Source: Juglans regia
Lineage: Eukaryota > Streptophyta > Magnoliopsida > Fagales > Juglandaceae
NCBI RefSeq assembly: GCF_001411555.2
Contig: NC_049907.1
Span: 3,976,243-4,040,242 of the forward strand
Length of the DNA: 64,000 nt
Reading direction: 5' to 3'
A program made the translations under genes and the position numbers. The notes beneath the pieces are model-generated. The model had not been told where the DNA came from. It was given only the letters and a program-made list of their open reading frames with translations, and did not search any database. Shown here in pieces: positions 1-10,461 of the stretch (positions are counted from its first letter, which is position 1; every line of letters begins with the position of its first letter).

Positions 1-831
1 TATATTAGTATAAGTTATAGTGATTTAGTATAATTATGATACTACAAGTTATAACTATAGTCTATATTAGTATTAGTACTTGCTATAATGATTTTAATTT
101 AGTATAACTATATAATAGTATTAGTATATTAGTATTAGTATTAATATTAGTTATACTAGTAGTGATATTAGTTATACTAGTAGTGATATTATTAATTTAG
201 TATAACTATATAATAGTATTAGTATATTAGTATTATACTGACTATATTGACTGTATTGTATTAGTACACTTAATGTCTAATACTAGTATATCACTATAGT
301 TAATAACTTAATAGTATCATATAGTAATATAGTATTAGTAATTGATACTACATTAATTTATATAGTCATTTATATATAGGCTTAAAGTGGTTTACTAATT
401 TATATATAGTAATTAATACTATTAGACTATTAGTAATTTATATGAATAATACTTTAGTTATTATACATTAGTATTATATGTTATTATAAATTTATAGATT
501 AGTGTTTATACATTAGTATTACAATATTATATGTCGATGTCATTATTCATCTTAGTGTTTATAGTATATTATATATACATTAGTTATTAGTATTATATGC
601 TATTATATTTATATATTAGTAATTTAGTGTTACATGGTAGTAATATTGTAAATTTGTAATAGTATGATATTTACATATAGTCATATACTAAACTATTATT
701 AGTCAATTTAGTCTATATATTATAGTATAAATATATTATTTAACTAGTATATTATTGAGTTTAACTAACTATATAAGATATAGTTGTATAAAATTTAAAT
801 AATTAATATATAGAAAAACACATATTTTATA
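1..831. repeat. AT-rich degenerate repeat tract
   Basis: The tract consists of endlessly varied short words such as tagtattagta and tatagtaatt, with almost no G or C. No open frame or recognisable element end is seen. It reads as slipped, degenerate low-complexity DNA. Confidence 0.7.
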
Positions 832-1101
832 AAATATGTATAAAATCGGAGGCGGAGGCGGAGTCGGAGGGCGACGTCGGAGGCGGATTCGGAGGCAGAG
901 GCGGAGGCGCAGGCGGAGGCGGAGGATCGGAGTCGGATCGGAGCGGAGTTGGATCTTCAATGGATCTGACTCCGACTCCGACTTCCAAGAAGAAAAAACC
1001 TCCGACTCCGACTCCGACAAGTCGGAGCCGGAGCGGAATCGGAGCAGAGCCGGAGCGGAGCCGGATTCGGAGTCGGATTGTCGGATTTTTGCTCAGCCCT
1101 A
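832..1101. mobile_element. GC-rich hexamer repeat, possible hAT subterminal region
   Basis: An abrupt GC-rich island in AT-rich DNA. The first half repeats GGAGGC and TCGGAG words, a middle part (about 967-1018) carries the opposite-strand form GACTCC, and the last part returns to TCGGAG/CCGGAG. It ends with GCTCAGCCCTA (1091-1101), whose reverse complement TAGGGCTGAGC resembles a hAT-type terminal inverted repeat. Two overlapping Arg- and Ser-rich frames cross it, but their composition follows the repeat and they are not believable proteins. I could not find a matching left end or an 8-bp target duplication, so the assignment is tentative. Confidence 0.35.
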
Positions 1102-3348
1102 CTTTATTTCTTTTTACCTTCAGCTCTACCTTCTGCCCTTCTGTGATGGAGAGGAGGCTCCGTCTGGTTCACGATGGAGATGAGAGGTGTGAAAATGTAG
1201 GATCTGAGATTGTAGTTTTGAGTCTTAAAATTGTAGTTTTGAGTTCTAAAAGAAAAATAAAACTGATAGAGAGATTTGAATCTCAGAAGGAGAGAAGGAA
1301 CTAAGAGATATGTTCTTAAAGTTAAGAGATTTGAATCTCTGATAGTCGGACATAAAACTTATGACATAAGGCAAAGCAGAAGGGCAGAAGACAGAACAGA
1401 AGAAGAAGAAAAAATAAAACCACGTAAGCTTAGGTAGTAAACAAGAAGTAGTGAGATAGTAAGGGTATCATTACCCAAGATTTTAACACTTCCCACTCTA
1501 AAATATGAAAATGGACACATTATACCAATTAATAATAAGAAATTAACAAATAAAACTTTTCCTCCAATTCTAGATTAAAAAAAAAAAAGAAGAAGTGGTG
1601 TCGCACAATTTTAATAGATTATATAAATTATAAGCTATCAACTTTGACATTTTGGAGTTTAAAATCATGTAAAAATATTGATAATTTAATAATAATGGTT
1701 ATTGATTCATATTTCTATGTTATCCAAAACAAGTTGCATTATTTATTTATTTTTTCCTTTTTTTTTTCTTTTTGTGTGTGTGAATATATATATATATATA
1801 TATATTATTAGTGGATAAGACATGAAAATCAAGAATATTGACAACAGCCAGAAGACATAGCAAGTTAAATCAAGAATATTACTCCTATAAAATGATACGC
1901 AGCTGCTGTACAGATATGACAATAGATTTGTTAAGATACGTTCGAGTGTAATTAGTTCATAATAATAATGCCTTATCTCAAACTCTATTACTCCAAATCT
2001 AATTATGGGTGGATGAATTGTTTTTGGGCAATGCTAGTCATTCATGTATATGGACCCCTCACTTCCACAATATTAAATTAATGTTTTTTTAACACTAAAT
2101 TAAATTAATTACTGTTCACATTAGGGTTCCGTACGTGTATACAATACAGACCCCTTTTTCAAATAATTTCTTCTTATTTTTGGTGGCCCAAACCAACTTT
2201 TATCCCACCTCTAATCTACTTGCCTCATGACCCTGTCGAGAGATATAAATTGTGTTTTTTAATATGCAATATATATCCTTTTATATCTAAAAATAAAAAT
2301 AAAAAATAAAAATCCTATATCCAAATAGAAGAAAGACACAAAAAGAAATATCGGTTCCGTTTGCGAGTTGAGTTGAGTTGAGTTGAATTTTTTATGAATA
2401 ATAATGATTTGAGATGATGAAGTGAGTTTTGTAAAGTCCACTTAAAATGAATTTAGATATTCAGATGAGTTTAAATATATTTACAGAAAGTTGAAAAAAG
2501 TTGTGGACCTTGTGCATAAAGAAGTTTTGAGTTAAAACTTAAAATGAATTCAATGATTTGAAATTTGAATATTTAGATGTTAAACTTAACTTAAAATTAG
2601 ACTGAACTGAATTTATATGTATTAAATCTAAATTCCAAACCAACCTAATAGGTGGACAAAAAAAATATGACAGCAGAGTAATATGATCTATATTAAATAG
2701 AAAACGAATTTTTTTACCATGTTCAAGAAAACATTGAAAGCATGGTTCTCTCTCCATTTCGAAGGATCGACTATGTAACATTATATTATTGGTCATTGTC
2801 ATTAATGCTTTAATGTTCAACTGAATTTCATTACTTCTCTGATCTCAGGTACCGTCCATGTCTTCCATGCATACCATACCATACATACATGAATATATGT
2901 GCATCTTTTCCTCCAGGTGGGTTTTTACCTTTTGGTTTTGGCCCTAAATTAGATAGGTGATGTAAAAATACAAGCTGCTCATAATTTTTAACAAAACTGT
3001 ATTGGATAATCCTAAATATCTAGCCGATAGTGGTATGATTCGTGAATTGATCAAGACTAAAATCTCTTTTTAAAATGTAGTTTTTTCAGTTATTTAATTT
3101 TTGATATCCTTTATACTAAAGTATAAGATAAGAAGAATTTCACATACCTAATTCTCATCCCACTATGATTGCGTAATATTACTCATCTACCTTTAATTTT
3201 TTTTAAAATAAAAATATTGAATAATATAAGAATCTCACGTTTTACCTATTGGAATGAAAATATAGTATTTAACATTATTTTTTTTACAGAACTTTAGAAC
3301 TTCTATTATTTTATTTCATCGTAATTTTGATAATTTTATAGTGCGCAT
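1102..3348. other. Intergenic AT-rich DNA, no gene seen
   Basis: No convincing coding frame is present. It contains a (TA)n microsatellite at about 1783-1805, poly-A and poly-T runs, and at about 2362-2600 a diverged repeat rich in GAGTTGAGTTGA words. That repeat resembles the stretch at 29.4 kb and belongs with the GAGATGAGTT-type repeats found throughout the window. Confidence 0.6.
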
Positions 3349-3484
3349 TACTATAAAAAATAAGTATTTGTGACGGATTATTATGACGAAAACAACTATT
3401 TAGGATAAAAATATACTCATTTTGACATAGAATAATTATTTTCATTAAAAATAGTTAGTCACTAATAATCAATTTTCTTGTAGC
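3349..3484. mobile_element. Possible CACTA-type miniature element
   Basis: The left end reads ACTATAAAAAATAAG followed by TTTGTGACGG. The right end reads TTTTCTTGTAG, the usual reverse form of a CTACAAGAAAA terminus. GTGAC and GTCAC words lie just inside both ends. The size (about 135 bp) and these sub-terminal words fit a deletion derivative of a CACTA element. No clear 3-bp target duplication could be fixed. Confidence 0.35.
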
Positions 3485-5282
3485 GTACACACTTTAAACC
3501 CTACCTTTTGGCCTATAATTGAACAAGTTTAATTAGTTGACGCTCCTCGGAACTCATAGCTGCTGGCTTATGATCACCTTCAAGAACTAAACAAAAAGAG
3601 GCAGGGATTAAAGAAACAGTGGCCCTTGAACAAAAGGGAATTGCATGGGGGAGGGTTTCTTTTTGTTAGCAGTGGAGATGGAGAGGTTTTTGGATGCCAA
3701 TAACTAGGAACCATGCTTGCTAAAGAAGTGTGGAAAGAAGATTAAGGAAGAGAAAAAAAAAAAAAGGGTTAAGGATTTGGTTTCAGTGGTGGGGCTTTCA
3801 GTATGTAGAAGATAAGCTACGAATGGATTGCTTTGATTTCGTGTCTTATCATCCAACCAGTGACGGCGGATTAAGACGTCCGCTTTTGCAAAAGAAAAAT
3901 ACTAATAATAAAGAGGTTATATAAAAATAATTTTATAATGCATGCTGTACTACTACTTATTAGTCAAAGGTTTTTTTTTTATTTTTTAATCAACATAATT
4001 CAGCCTCCAATTATCTTTTTATATATATATTTTTTTTCTCTGGACAAAATTAAATGAAAAAAATGATTTATTAACATGTTAAACATATTAGTGATGTAAA
4101 GATTTTTCAAATTAATTGATATAATTTTTTTATTGAATTGATTTTACAACAAATTGTGTGCTTATTATATTAATACACTGATTTGTAGATAGTTTCAGTC
4201 TAAGAGGCCAAAAAGAACTCATATTTTACAACATTATTTTATACCCAAAAAATAAAAACCCATAGATTGGGTTAGATGATGAGGTGATTTCAGATAATTT
4301 GAGTTGATTTATAAATAATAATATTTTATTAATCTAATTGAGATGTGTTTAAATGTAAATTAGTTGATATATATATTTAAATATATGAAATATATTGAGA
4401 CGAGTTGAATTTTCTTTTATAAAAAATTAACAAAATAGAAGGTTCCATCAATAAATAGTTTGAGATATATTGAGATCACTCAACCAACTAAATATAGCCT
4501 TAATGATATTATGAAGTTCAATTTAATATGGGTGCACACGTAATTCTTTATTAGAAATAATGGAATAAATATTTTACATTTTATAAAAGGCATTAAGAAA
4601 ATAAATTTTTATAAATTTAAGATACGCAAGTCTCGTAAAAATTATTTGAAAAAAGAGTATAGCGTACATAAAAAAATTCAATTTTTGATGATGAATTCCA
4701 CTTTCATTCAAACAATCTAACTGATTTACGTATCTTAAATTAATATATAATATTAGTCGATAGTATATTATATAAATAAGTAAAGGAGAAAAGAATAACT
4801 AGAAAATATCATGGTAGGGTCTCATGATCTAGAGGTTGCGAGTTGACTCGGGGGTCTTGGCCATGGTAGAGACCACCACAAAGAAGCCGTGACTCGTGTG
4901 CGGTTGCTTTCGCGGGGTTGTAATCTATTCCCGTCAAAATCTCCTCCACCGTTGCTTTTCTCACTTGTTGCATTCCCGTTGGCCCAAAACACTACCCATG
5001 TGGGCCCCACCCCCACCTTTCCCCCATTCGTCCCCATAGCATATGGGCCCCAGCTGGTCTGACTGGGCCGACTCGCCGCCCAAAAAGAAGGGACACCCCC
5101 AATTGCCAAAAGCCATCCACTTTCATCAAAATATAGACCACTCACTACGGCGTTTTTTTCACCTTTCCCCCCTTCCTTTTTTATCCTCCAACTTTCACCT
5201 CAATATAATCATTTTTTATTTATCTTTTTCTAATTAGTATACGTGTCATCTAATAAGACTGATTTTTCACTTATCCTTCTTT
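3485..5282. other. Intergenic region, no gene recognised
   Basis: AT-rich spacer. At about 4255-4500 lies a diverged GAGTTGA/GAGATGA-type repeat. At about 4805-5240 a GC-richer block has open frames on both strands (107 aa minus, 64 aa plus), but neither resembles a known protein and they overlap each other. Short frames at 3730-3924 are also unsupported. Confidence 0.5.
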
Positions 5283-5478
5283 AAGTGATGTTTGAATTCA
5301 GACTATTTTCATTTATTTTATTTTATTATTATAATTTTTTTAAATTTTTATATAAAAAAAATTCAATTTTTTTAAATTTTAAAACAATAATAATATTAAA
5401 AAATAATATTATAATAATACTTTATAAATTATCTAAAATCATCTCATCTTATCTCACTAGCCAAAAGAGTCCTAAGAA
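5283..5478 (-). repeat. GTTTGGAT-family miniature repeat, copy 1
   Basis: It shares the central pattern of the family: a poly-A/T core with 'caataataatattaaaaaa', then ATCTCATCTTATCTCACTAG at the right edge. The right edge is the reverse complement of the GTGAGATAAGATGAGAT end seen in other copies. Non-coding. Confidence 0.6.
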
Positions 5479-5644
5479 TGTCATTATACTTGTCACCTCG
5501 TGATAGTATTAAAAGTATGTAAATTTCACGTATTTATTTAAAAAAAAATAGAACCTATCAATAAAAGTTTTTTTTTATATATAAGTTTCAAATTTTTCTT
5601 AATTTTTAAAAATAGAATAGCGAAGCTTACCTATAAGAGCTAGT

Positions 5645-5882
5645 TTAAATTTAGAGATAAGATGATATGAGATAATTTTAAATAAAAGATAAAAATTAAA
5701 AAAAATGTTTTTAGAATCTTATTTTTAATATTATTATTATTTTAAGATTTGAAAAAATTGAATCAAGATTTGAAAAAATTGAATTGTTTATTATACTTTA
5801 TGTGTAAATTTTAAAAAAATTATAATAATGAGATGAGATGAGATCAATCGAAACATTTTCTAAATATAAATAAGGCCTAAGT
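5645..5882 (+). repeat. GTTTGGAT-family miniature repeat, copy 2
   Basis: It begins with AGATAAGATGATATGAGAT, has the family core (GATTTGAAAAAATTGAATTG and TTTATTATACTTTATGTG) and ends with ATGAGATGAGATGAGAT followed by AAATAAGGCCTAA. A short internal duplication of 'aagatttgaaaaaattgaat' lies at 5743-5783. Confidence 0.65.
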
Positions 5883-6002
5883 ATATATAATAAACTAATT
5901 TAAAACTCCAAATATATAAAATCAGAACTCTTTTATTTATAAGTTAGAATAATCAGCTATCTATAACTTACATTTTAAGATTTTAATTTTTTAAATCTTT
6001 AG

Positions 6003-6187
6003 GCTTCGTTTGGTTACTTAACTCCTCTCAACTCATATCAACTTGTCATTACAATTTTTTAAAATTTCAATACAAAATATAATAAATAATTCAACTTTTT
6101 CAAATTTTAAAATAATAATAATATTAAAAAATAATATTTTAATAATATTTTATCATCTCAACTCAACTCATTTCAACATCATAATTT
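6003..6187 (-). repeat. GTTTGGAT-family miniature repeat, copy 3
   Basis: It starts with GGCTTCGTTTGGTTACTTAA, carries the reverse-complement core (TCATTACAATTTTTTAAAAT, then ATAATATTAAAAAATAATAT) and ends with TCATCTCAACTCAACTCAT. This is one of the better-kept copies and helps define the family edge. Confidence 0.7.
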
Positions 6188-6269
6188 AAAACTTTCAGGA
6201 ATATATCCACTACACCAATTTGAAAAAATGAACACCTAAAATAAATAATGTAATGCCTTATTTAAATAT

Positions 6270-6693
6270 GGAAAATGCTAGAGCTCCCGCTGGGGGCTTC
6301 CGCTGGGAGCTCCCGCTGGAGCTCTAGTGTATTTTTTTATGTGTATTTTTTAATTCTTTTTTTATGTAGATGTTTTTAATGATTTTAAATATTTTTAAAA
6401 AATAAAAAAATTTATAATATTATTAAATAATACTTGCTTAATCACGAAGTAAAATATAAAATATTTTTATATGATTTTTTATTTTACTTCGTGATTAAGG
6501 AAGTATTTTTTAATAATTTTTTTTTTACTTCTTGATTAAAAAAGTGTTTTTAATAATGTTCTAAATTTATTTTATTTTATAAAAAATATTAAAAAATATT
6601 AAAAAAAATTATATAAAAAACAACTTAAAAAAAACACATATAAAAATACACTACAGCCCCCGCGGAGCCCCCAGCGGGGCTGTAGCACGATCC
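6270..6693. mobile_element. MULE-type MITE with perfect 9-bp target duplication
   Basis: The element is 424 bp and AT-rich inside, with GC-rich ends. The left end GGAAAATGCTAGAGC and the reverse complement of the right end, GGATCGTGCTACAGC, form an imperfect terminal inverted repeat. Both are followed by CCGCTGGGGGC-type words and then by a TAGTGTATTTTT motif. It is flanked by identical TTTAAATAT (6261-6269 and 6694-6702). A 9-bp duplication is typical of Mutator-like elements. There is no transposase frame, so it must be non-autonomous. An internal inverted repeat around CTTCGTGATTAAG (about 6439-6500) makes the core hairpin-like. Confidence 0.85.
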
Positions 6694-7380
6694 TTTAAAT
6701 ATTTACTAGAAATATTAAATTATACTAATTAAATTTGATAATAATAGCGTACCTCTGGTACCCAAAAATATATATTTTAGTCCGTTAACGAGAGCGGCGT
6801 GGTCCGTTTGAGAGAGAATTTGGCTAGATCGTCAGAATGGGCGGTGAGGATTATCTAGCGCTTCCCGAGAAGATCACGAGCGATGACGTCATGGAGACGG
6901 CGATAACGACGCGCCGTATATGGACGTGTCATGACTGAGGTAGGGAAGTGGGGTCGGGTACCTATACATCAAGGACCCCGAACAGAGCGGGAGGGGAGAA
7001 AAGTGGTGGTACACGTGGCAAGATGACCTGGTGTTGTCATATCGAGGAGTTCGGGGCCCGCTGTCGTTTGGAGCCACGTCATACAAATAGTGAGGGGTCT
7101 CTGGGGGAGTAGGAGCTGAGAAAGAGCAGTGGGGCTAGGGGTTTTCAGCTTCTCATCATTTCTTTTCTAGTTTTCTATCTTCACTGTTTTTCTAATCTGA
7201 GCGTAAAAGGTGTGGAGCTCTCTTTTCTTTTTGAGCAACTTTAATCACCGCTCGTCCTCCATCTGGGGTTGAGCTTTCGTTCTGTAAAACTACAGTACGT
7301 CCCAAATCTCTCCTCTCTCTCTTCCTCAATCTTGTTTTTCTGTGTCTTTCTTCCTAGGCTATAAATATAATTTGTGAAAA

Positions 7381-7410
7381 ATGCTCACGCAACGCTCGCT
7401 CTCTTGCTGA
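7381..7410 (+). promoter_or_regulatory. Upstream ORF of 9 codons in the SCL4 leader
   Basis: An ATG at 7381 opens a nine-codon frame ending in TGA at 7408-7410, 57 bp before the main start. If the leader includes it, it would reduce main-frame translation. Whether it is transcribed depends on where transcription begins. Confidence 0.4.
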
Positions 7411-7429
7411 TCTTTTTGTTTGGGTGGTA

Positions 7430-7435
7430 ATGTGA
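7430..7435 (+). promoter_or_regulatory. Minimal ATG-stop upstream ORF
   Basis: ATG is followed directly by TGA, 32 bp before the main start codon. Start-stop minimal uORFs are known in plants to stall ribosomes. Here only the sequence is seen; an effect is not shown. Confidence 0.4.
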
Positions 7436-7467
7436 GTGCAGTTTTCCCGGCGGGATTTGGCCGGATA

Positions 7468-9315
7468 ATGGCATATATGTGTGCGGACAGTGGCAACCTC
7501 ATGGCGATTGCTCAGCAGGTCATCAAGCAGAAACAACAGCGAGAGGAACAGCAGCAGCAACACCACCACCAGCAACAACATCTCGTGGGGATCAATCCTC
7601 TCTCCCTGAATCCCTGGAACAATACTCACCACACTTTGTCCGGGTCTCCAAATTCGGGATTCGGGCTCACGGGTACGGGGTTCTCCGACCCTTTTCAAGT
7701 CGGCGGCGGAGCAGATGCCGGAGAACCGGGCTTTCAGTTTCCGAACCTGGAGCACCACTCTACTGGGTTCAGATTTACGGAGTTTGGTGGCGGTCCTTGT
7801 GGCGAGTTCGACTCTGACGAGTGGATGGATAGCTTAATGGGCGGTGGAGATTCAACGGATAGTTCCAATCTGCCCACAGGATACGACGCCTGGCCGAACA
7901 ATGCTGATTTCGGACTCTACGGTACGGATCCATTTACCGCCTGCCCGAATCGACTCAGTGTCCCGTGCTCGGATCTCAACCGCGTTATCTTCTCGGATAC
8001 TCAGAAGAGTCCGACTCCAAGCCCATCTATTCAACCGCAGGTACCCTCGTGGACCCCACCTCAGCCACAACCACAGCCATCACCTGCGGTAATTAAGGAC
8101 GCGAAGCCAACAAACACTTCACTGCCGAGCCCGCACAAGAACGACGTCGTTAGGGTCTCCGTATCTAGCTGCTCTCTGGAAGTCGAGTCTGCGCCGCCAC
8201 TTTTGAGAAAGCTCCTTGACTGTGCTCGACTTACGGAGTCCGAACCAGATCGTGCCGTGAAATCCCTGATTGCACTAGGGAAATTCGTGTCGGAGCGCGG
8301 AGATCCAACTGAGAGGGTTGCCTATCACTTCTCTCAGGCACTCTACAGCAGACTGTCTGTTCAAGCAGAGAAAAGCTTGATTGTGAGTGAAGAAGGGAGC
8401 GCTTCCGAGGATTTCACACTGACTTACAAAGCTCTGAACGATGCGTGCCCGTATTCGAAGTTTGCACATTTAACAGCGAACCAAGCAATCCTAGAAGCTA
8501 CAGAGAGGGCAACCAAGATTCACATAGTGGATTTCGGCATCGTTCAAGGGGTTCAATGGGCCGCGCTTCTACAAGCTCTGGCGACCCGGTCCACAGGAAA
8601 GCCCACTATGATTCGAATCTCGGGCATACCAGCCCCAGCGCTCGGGAATTCTCCGGCGGCATCTCTATTGGCAACCGGAAATCGGCTGCGCGAGTTTGCC
8701 GATATTCTTGATATGAACTTCGTTTTCGAACCTATCCTGACTCCAATTGAGGAACTAAACGAGTCGAGTTTCCGATTTGAGCCGGACGAGGTCTTGGCCG
8801 TGAACTTCATGCTTCAGCTGTACAATCTATTAGACGAGATCCCAGTCGCCGTCGAAGCGGCTCTCCGGTTGGCCAAGTCCCTGAATCCAAAGATTCTTAC
8901 TTTGGGGGAATACGAAGTTAGCTTAAACCGGGTCGGGTTTTTGCAGCGGTTCAAGAACGCGTTGAGGTATTACTCGGCCGTGTTCGAATCGCTCGAGCCC
9001 AACTTGAGCCGAGACTCAGCGGAGAGGTTCAAAGTGGAGAGACTATTGCTGGGCCGTCGAATTGCCGGAGTGATCGGACCTGAGGAATCGGGAACCAAGA
9101 GGGAACGCATGGAGGACAAAGAGCACTGGAGGGTTTTGATCGAAAGTGCTGGTTTTGAGACCGTAGCCCTCAGCCATTATGCAGTGAGTCAGGCTAAGAT
9201 CCTCCTATGGAACTATAACTACAGCTCCAAGTATTCTCTAGTTGAATCTTCACCTGGGTTTTTCACTCTGGCATGGAACGAAGTCCCACTTCTGACTGTT
9301 TCGTCGTGGCGTTGA
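7468..9315 (+). CDS. SCL4: GRAS transcription factor, SCARECROW-LIKE 4/7 type
   Basis: This encodes a 615-residue nuclear transcription regulator in one exon. The chosen ATG (A at -3, G at +4) gives the start [19 protein letters not shown], which I recognise as the conserved beginning of SCL4/SCL7 proteins; the frame is open 16 codons further up but has no earlier ATG. Residues about 20-38 are Gln/His-rich, then comes a low-complexity acidic and Pro-rich part containing [10 protein letters not shown] (about 118). The GRAS domain fills residues about 240-615. It has a first leucine-rich part ([13 protein letters not shown]), the VHIID-type motif as IHIVDFG (about 350) with [11 protein letters not shown], a second leucine-rich part, a LGEYE motif (about 480), the PFYRE-equivalent with [16 protein letters not shown], and the SAW end with [11 protein letters not shown] and the terminal SSWR. 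There is no internal stop or frameshift and all motifs are present, so it should be functional. GRAS proteins usually act by protein contacts with other regulators; the SCL4/7 branch has been linked to abiotic stress. Confidence 0.95.
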   Translation: MAYMCADSGNLMAIAQQVIKQKQQREEQQQQHHHQQQHLVGINPLSLNPWNNTHHTLSGSPNSGFGLTGTGFSDPFQVGGGADAGEPGFQFPNLEHHSTGFRFTEFGGGPCGEFDSDEWMDSLMGGGDSTDSSNLPTGYDAWPNNADFGLYGTDPFTACPNRLSVPCSDLNRVIFSDTQKSPTPSPSIQPQVPSWTPPQPQPQPSPAVIKDAKPTNTSLPSPHKNDVVRVSVSSCSLEVESAPPLLRKLLDCARLTESEPDRAVKSLIALGKFVSERGDPTERVAYHFSQALYSRLSVQAEKSLIVSEEGSASEDFTLTYKALNDACPYSKFAHLTANQAILEATERATKIHIVDFGIVQGVQWAALLQALATRSTGKPTMIRISGIPAPALGNSPAASLLATGNRLREFADILDMNFVFEPILTPIEELNESSFRFEPDEVLAVNFMLQLYNLLDEIPVAVEAALRLAKSLNPKILTLGEYEVSLNRVGFLQRFKNALRYYSAVFESLEPNLSRDSAERFKVERLLLGRRIAGVIGPEESGTKRERMEDKEHWRVLIESAGFETVALSHYAVSQAKILLWNYNYSSKYSLVESSPGFFTLAWNEVPLLTVSSWR

Positions 9316-9788
9316 TGATGGGTACTGGCCTCAGCTCGGTAATAGTTTCCACCAGGTCTTTTTTTCTCCGATGTGGAACATCTTAGTATTTCTATACGCC
9401 ACTGACGAACAGATTTATGGAACTTAGTCATGCTTAGTGAAATTACAGGTAGTATTCATCACAATCTATAGCATTAAAATACTGCATTTCCAGAACCATT
9501 GAAGCTTGCACTTCTTGCTTAGTTTTTATGTCTTCTTTTCTTTTTTTGGGACTTCATTAACGTCATAATGTTCTTTTATGCTTTTTTGTTTGGGCTTTTT
9601 GTAACATGTTTGGGGCTTGAGTCTGCCAAATTGTAAAAAAGGGGATTGAAAATCAAGGGGAAAAAGGAAAAATGTTTCTTTTCCCCAGTGTCCGTGTCTC
9701 TGTATGTAAATTTAAACCTTTCATGTTATTTTAATTCGATTCCAATGGCCCTATAGACTCTGATACTAGATTTTGTGATCAAGGGAGA

Positions 9789-9824
<36 letters not shown>

Positions 9825-10430
9825 TTTTTTTATTTTTGCTTGGCTCTTGATTTTCATGTTTTGGACGACCTGTTCTGGAGTGAGGGCGTGGGGGGTTCTG
9901 CGAGATTTTGGGTCAATGTTAATGCCGTCTGTAAGATTTGTCACTATAAACCTGAGCTGAAGGTAGTTTAATGTCCGTCTGTCATTATCTCTCAGTTCTG
10001 TGCACAGTATTTACTTAAGTATAAGCTATACAGGAGCGTGATTTCTTGAAGAAACGTGCTACATGCTAGTGATCGGACAAAAAGTGCATGGAAGAAAGAA
10101 CAAAGGGCAAAAGCATTTTCGTTTCTTGAATTGGTGTTTGATTCTGACGTATATAGAGGTTTTCTATGGATGTAATTACTTTGTGTGATAGATAAATAAA
10201 CTTTGAAGCCTCCAAGATCATTAATTTGGTTGAGTAGCCTGTATTATTATGTAGTAGTTTCTCTCAATCTTATTAGAGGCTGTCCTTGTTTTCCAAACCC
10301 CCATTGCCACTATTTTCTGTCGTCCTTTGTGAGGGCCCTGCTGCCTTTCCCTTCCAATCGGATTTGTTTTTCTCAGCCTATTGGTCAATTTTCCTCTTGA
10401 TGATGGCCTTAATGCCTGTACTTTTCATTC

Positions 10431-10460
<30 letters not shown>
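9316..10460. other. 3' flank of SCL4 with CT microsatellites
   Basis: This begins with the likely 3' untranslated region of SCL4 (T-rich, with TTTTGTAACATG near 9597-9608). It then carries a pure (CT)16 tract at 9791-9822 and a second CT tract at 10430-10449. The short frames here follow the microsatellites and are not credible genes. Confidence 0.6.

Positions 10461-10461
<1 letters not shown>

Larger units (their letters stand above)
6780..7467 (+). promoter_or_regulatory. SCL4 upstream region and 5' leader
   Basis: A GC-rich block directly before the GRAS gene. It holds four ACGT-core boxes within about 200 bp: TGACGTCA (6884-6891), GGACGTGTCA (near 6920-6929), CACGTGGC (7012-7019) and CCACGTCA (near 7073-7080). 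A TATA-like TATAAATA lies at 7360-7367, about 100 bp before the start codon. CT-rich stretches at 7140-7190 and 7300-7350 look like leader sequence, so transcription may also start upstream of that TATA-like site. The ACGT cores are the usual binding words of plant bZIP factors; ABA or stress control is inferred from this alone. Confidence 0.55.

Noticed and set aside
836..1304. Two overlapping Arg/Ser-rich plus-strand frames
   Set aside because: Their composition is fully explained by the GGAGGC/TCGGAG repeats and no known motif is present.
7354..8810. Frames antisense to or out of phase with the GRAS gene
   Set aside because: They are shadows of a GC-rich true coding region; the GRAS frame has all family motifs.
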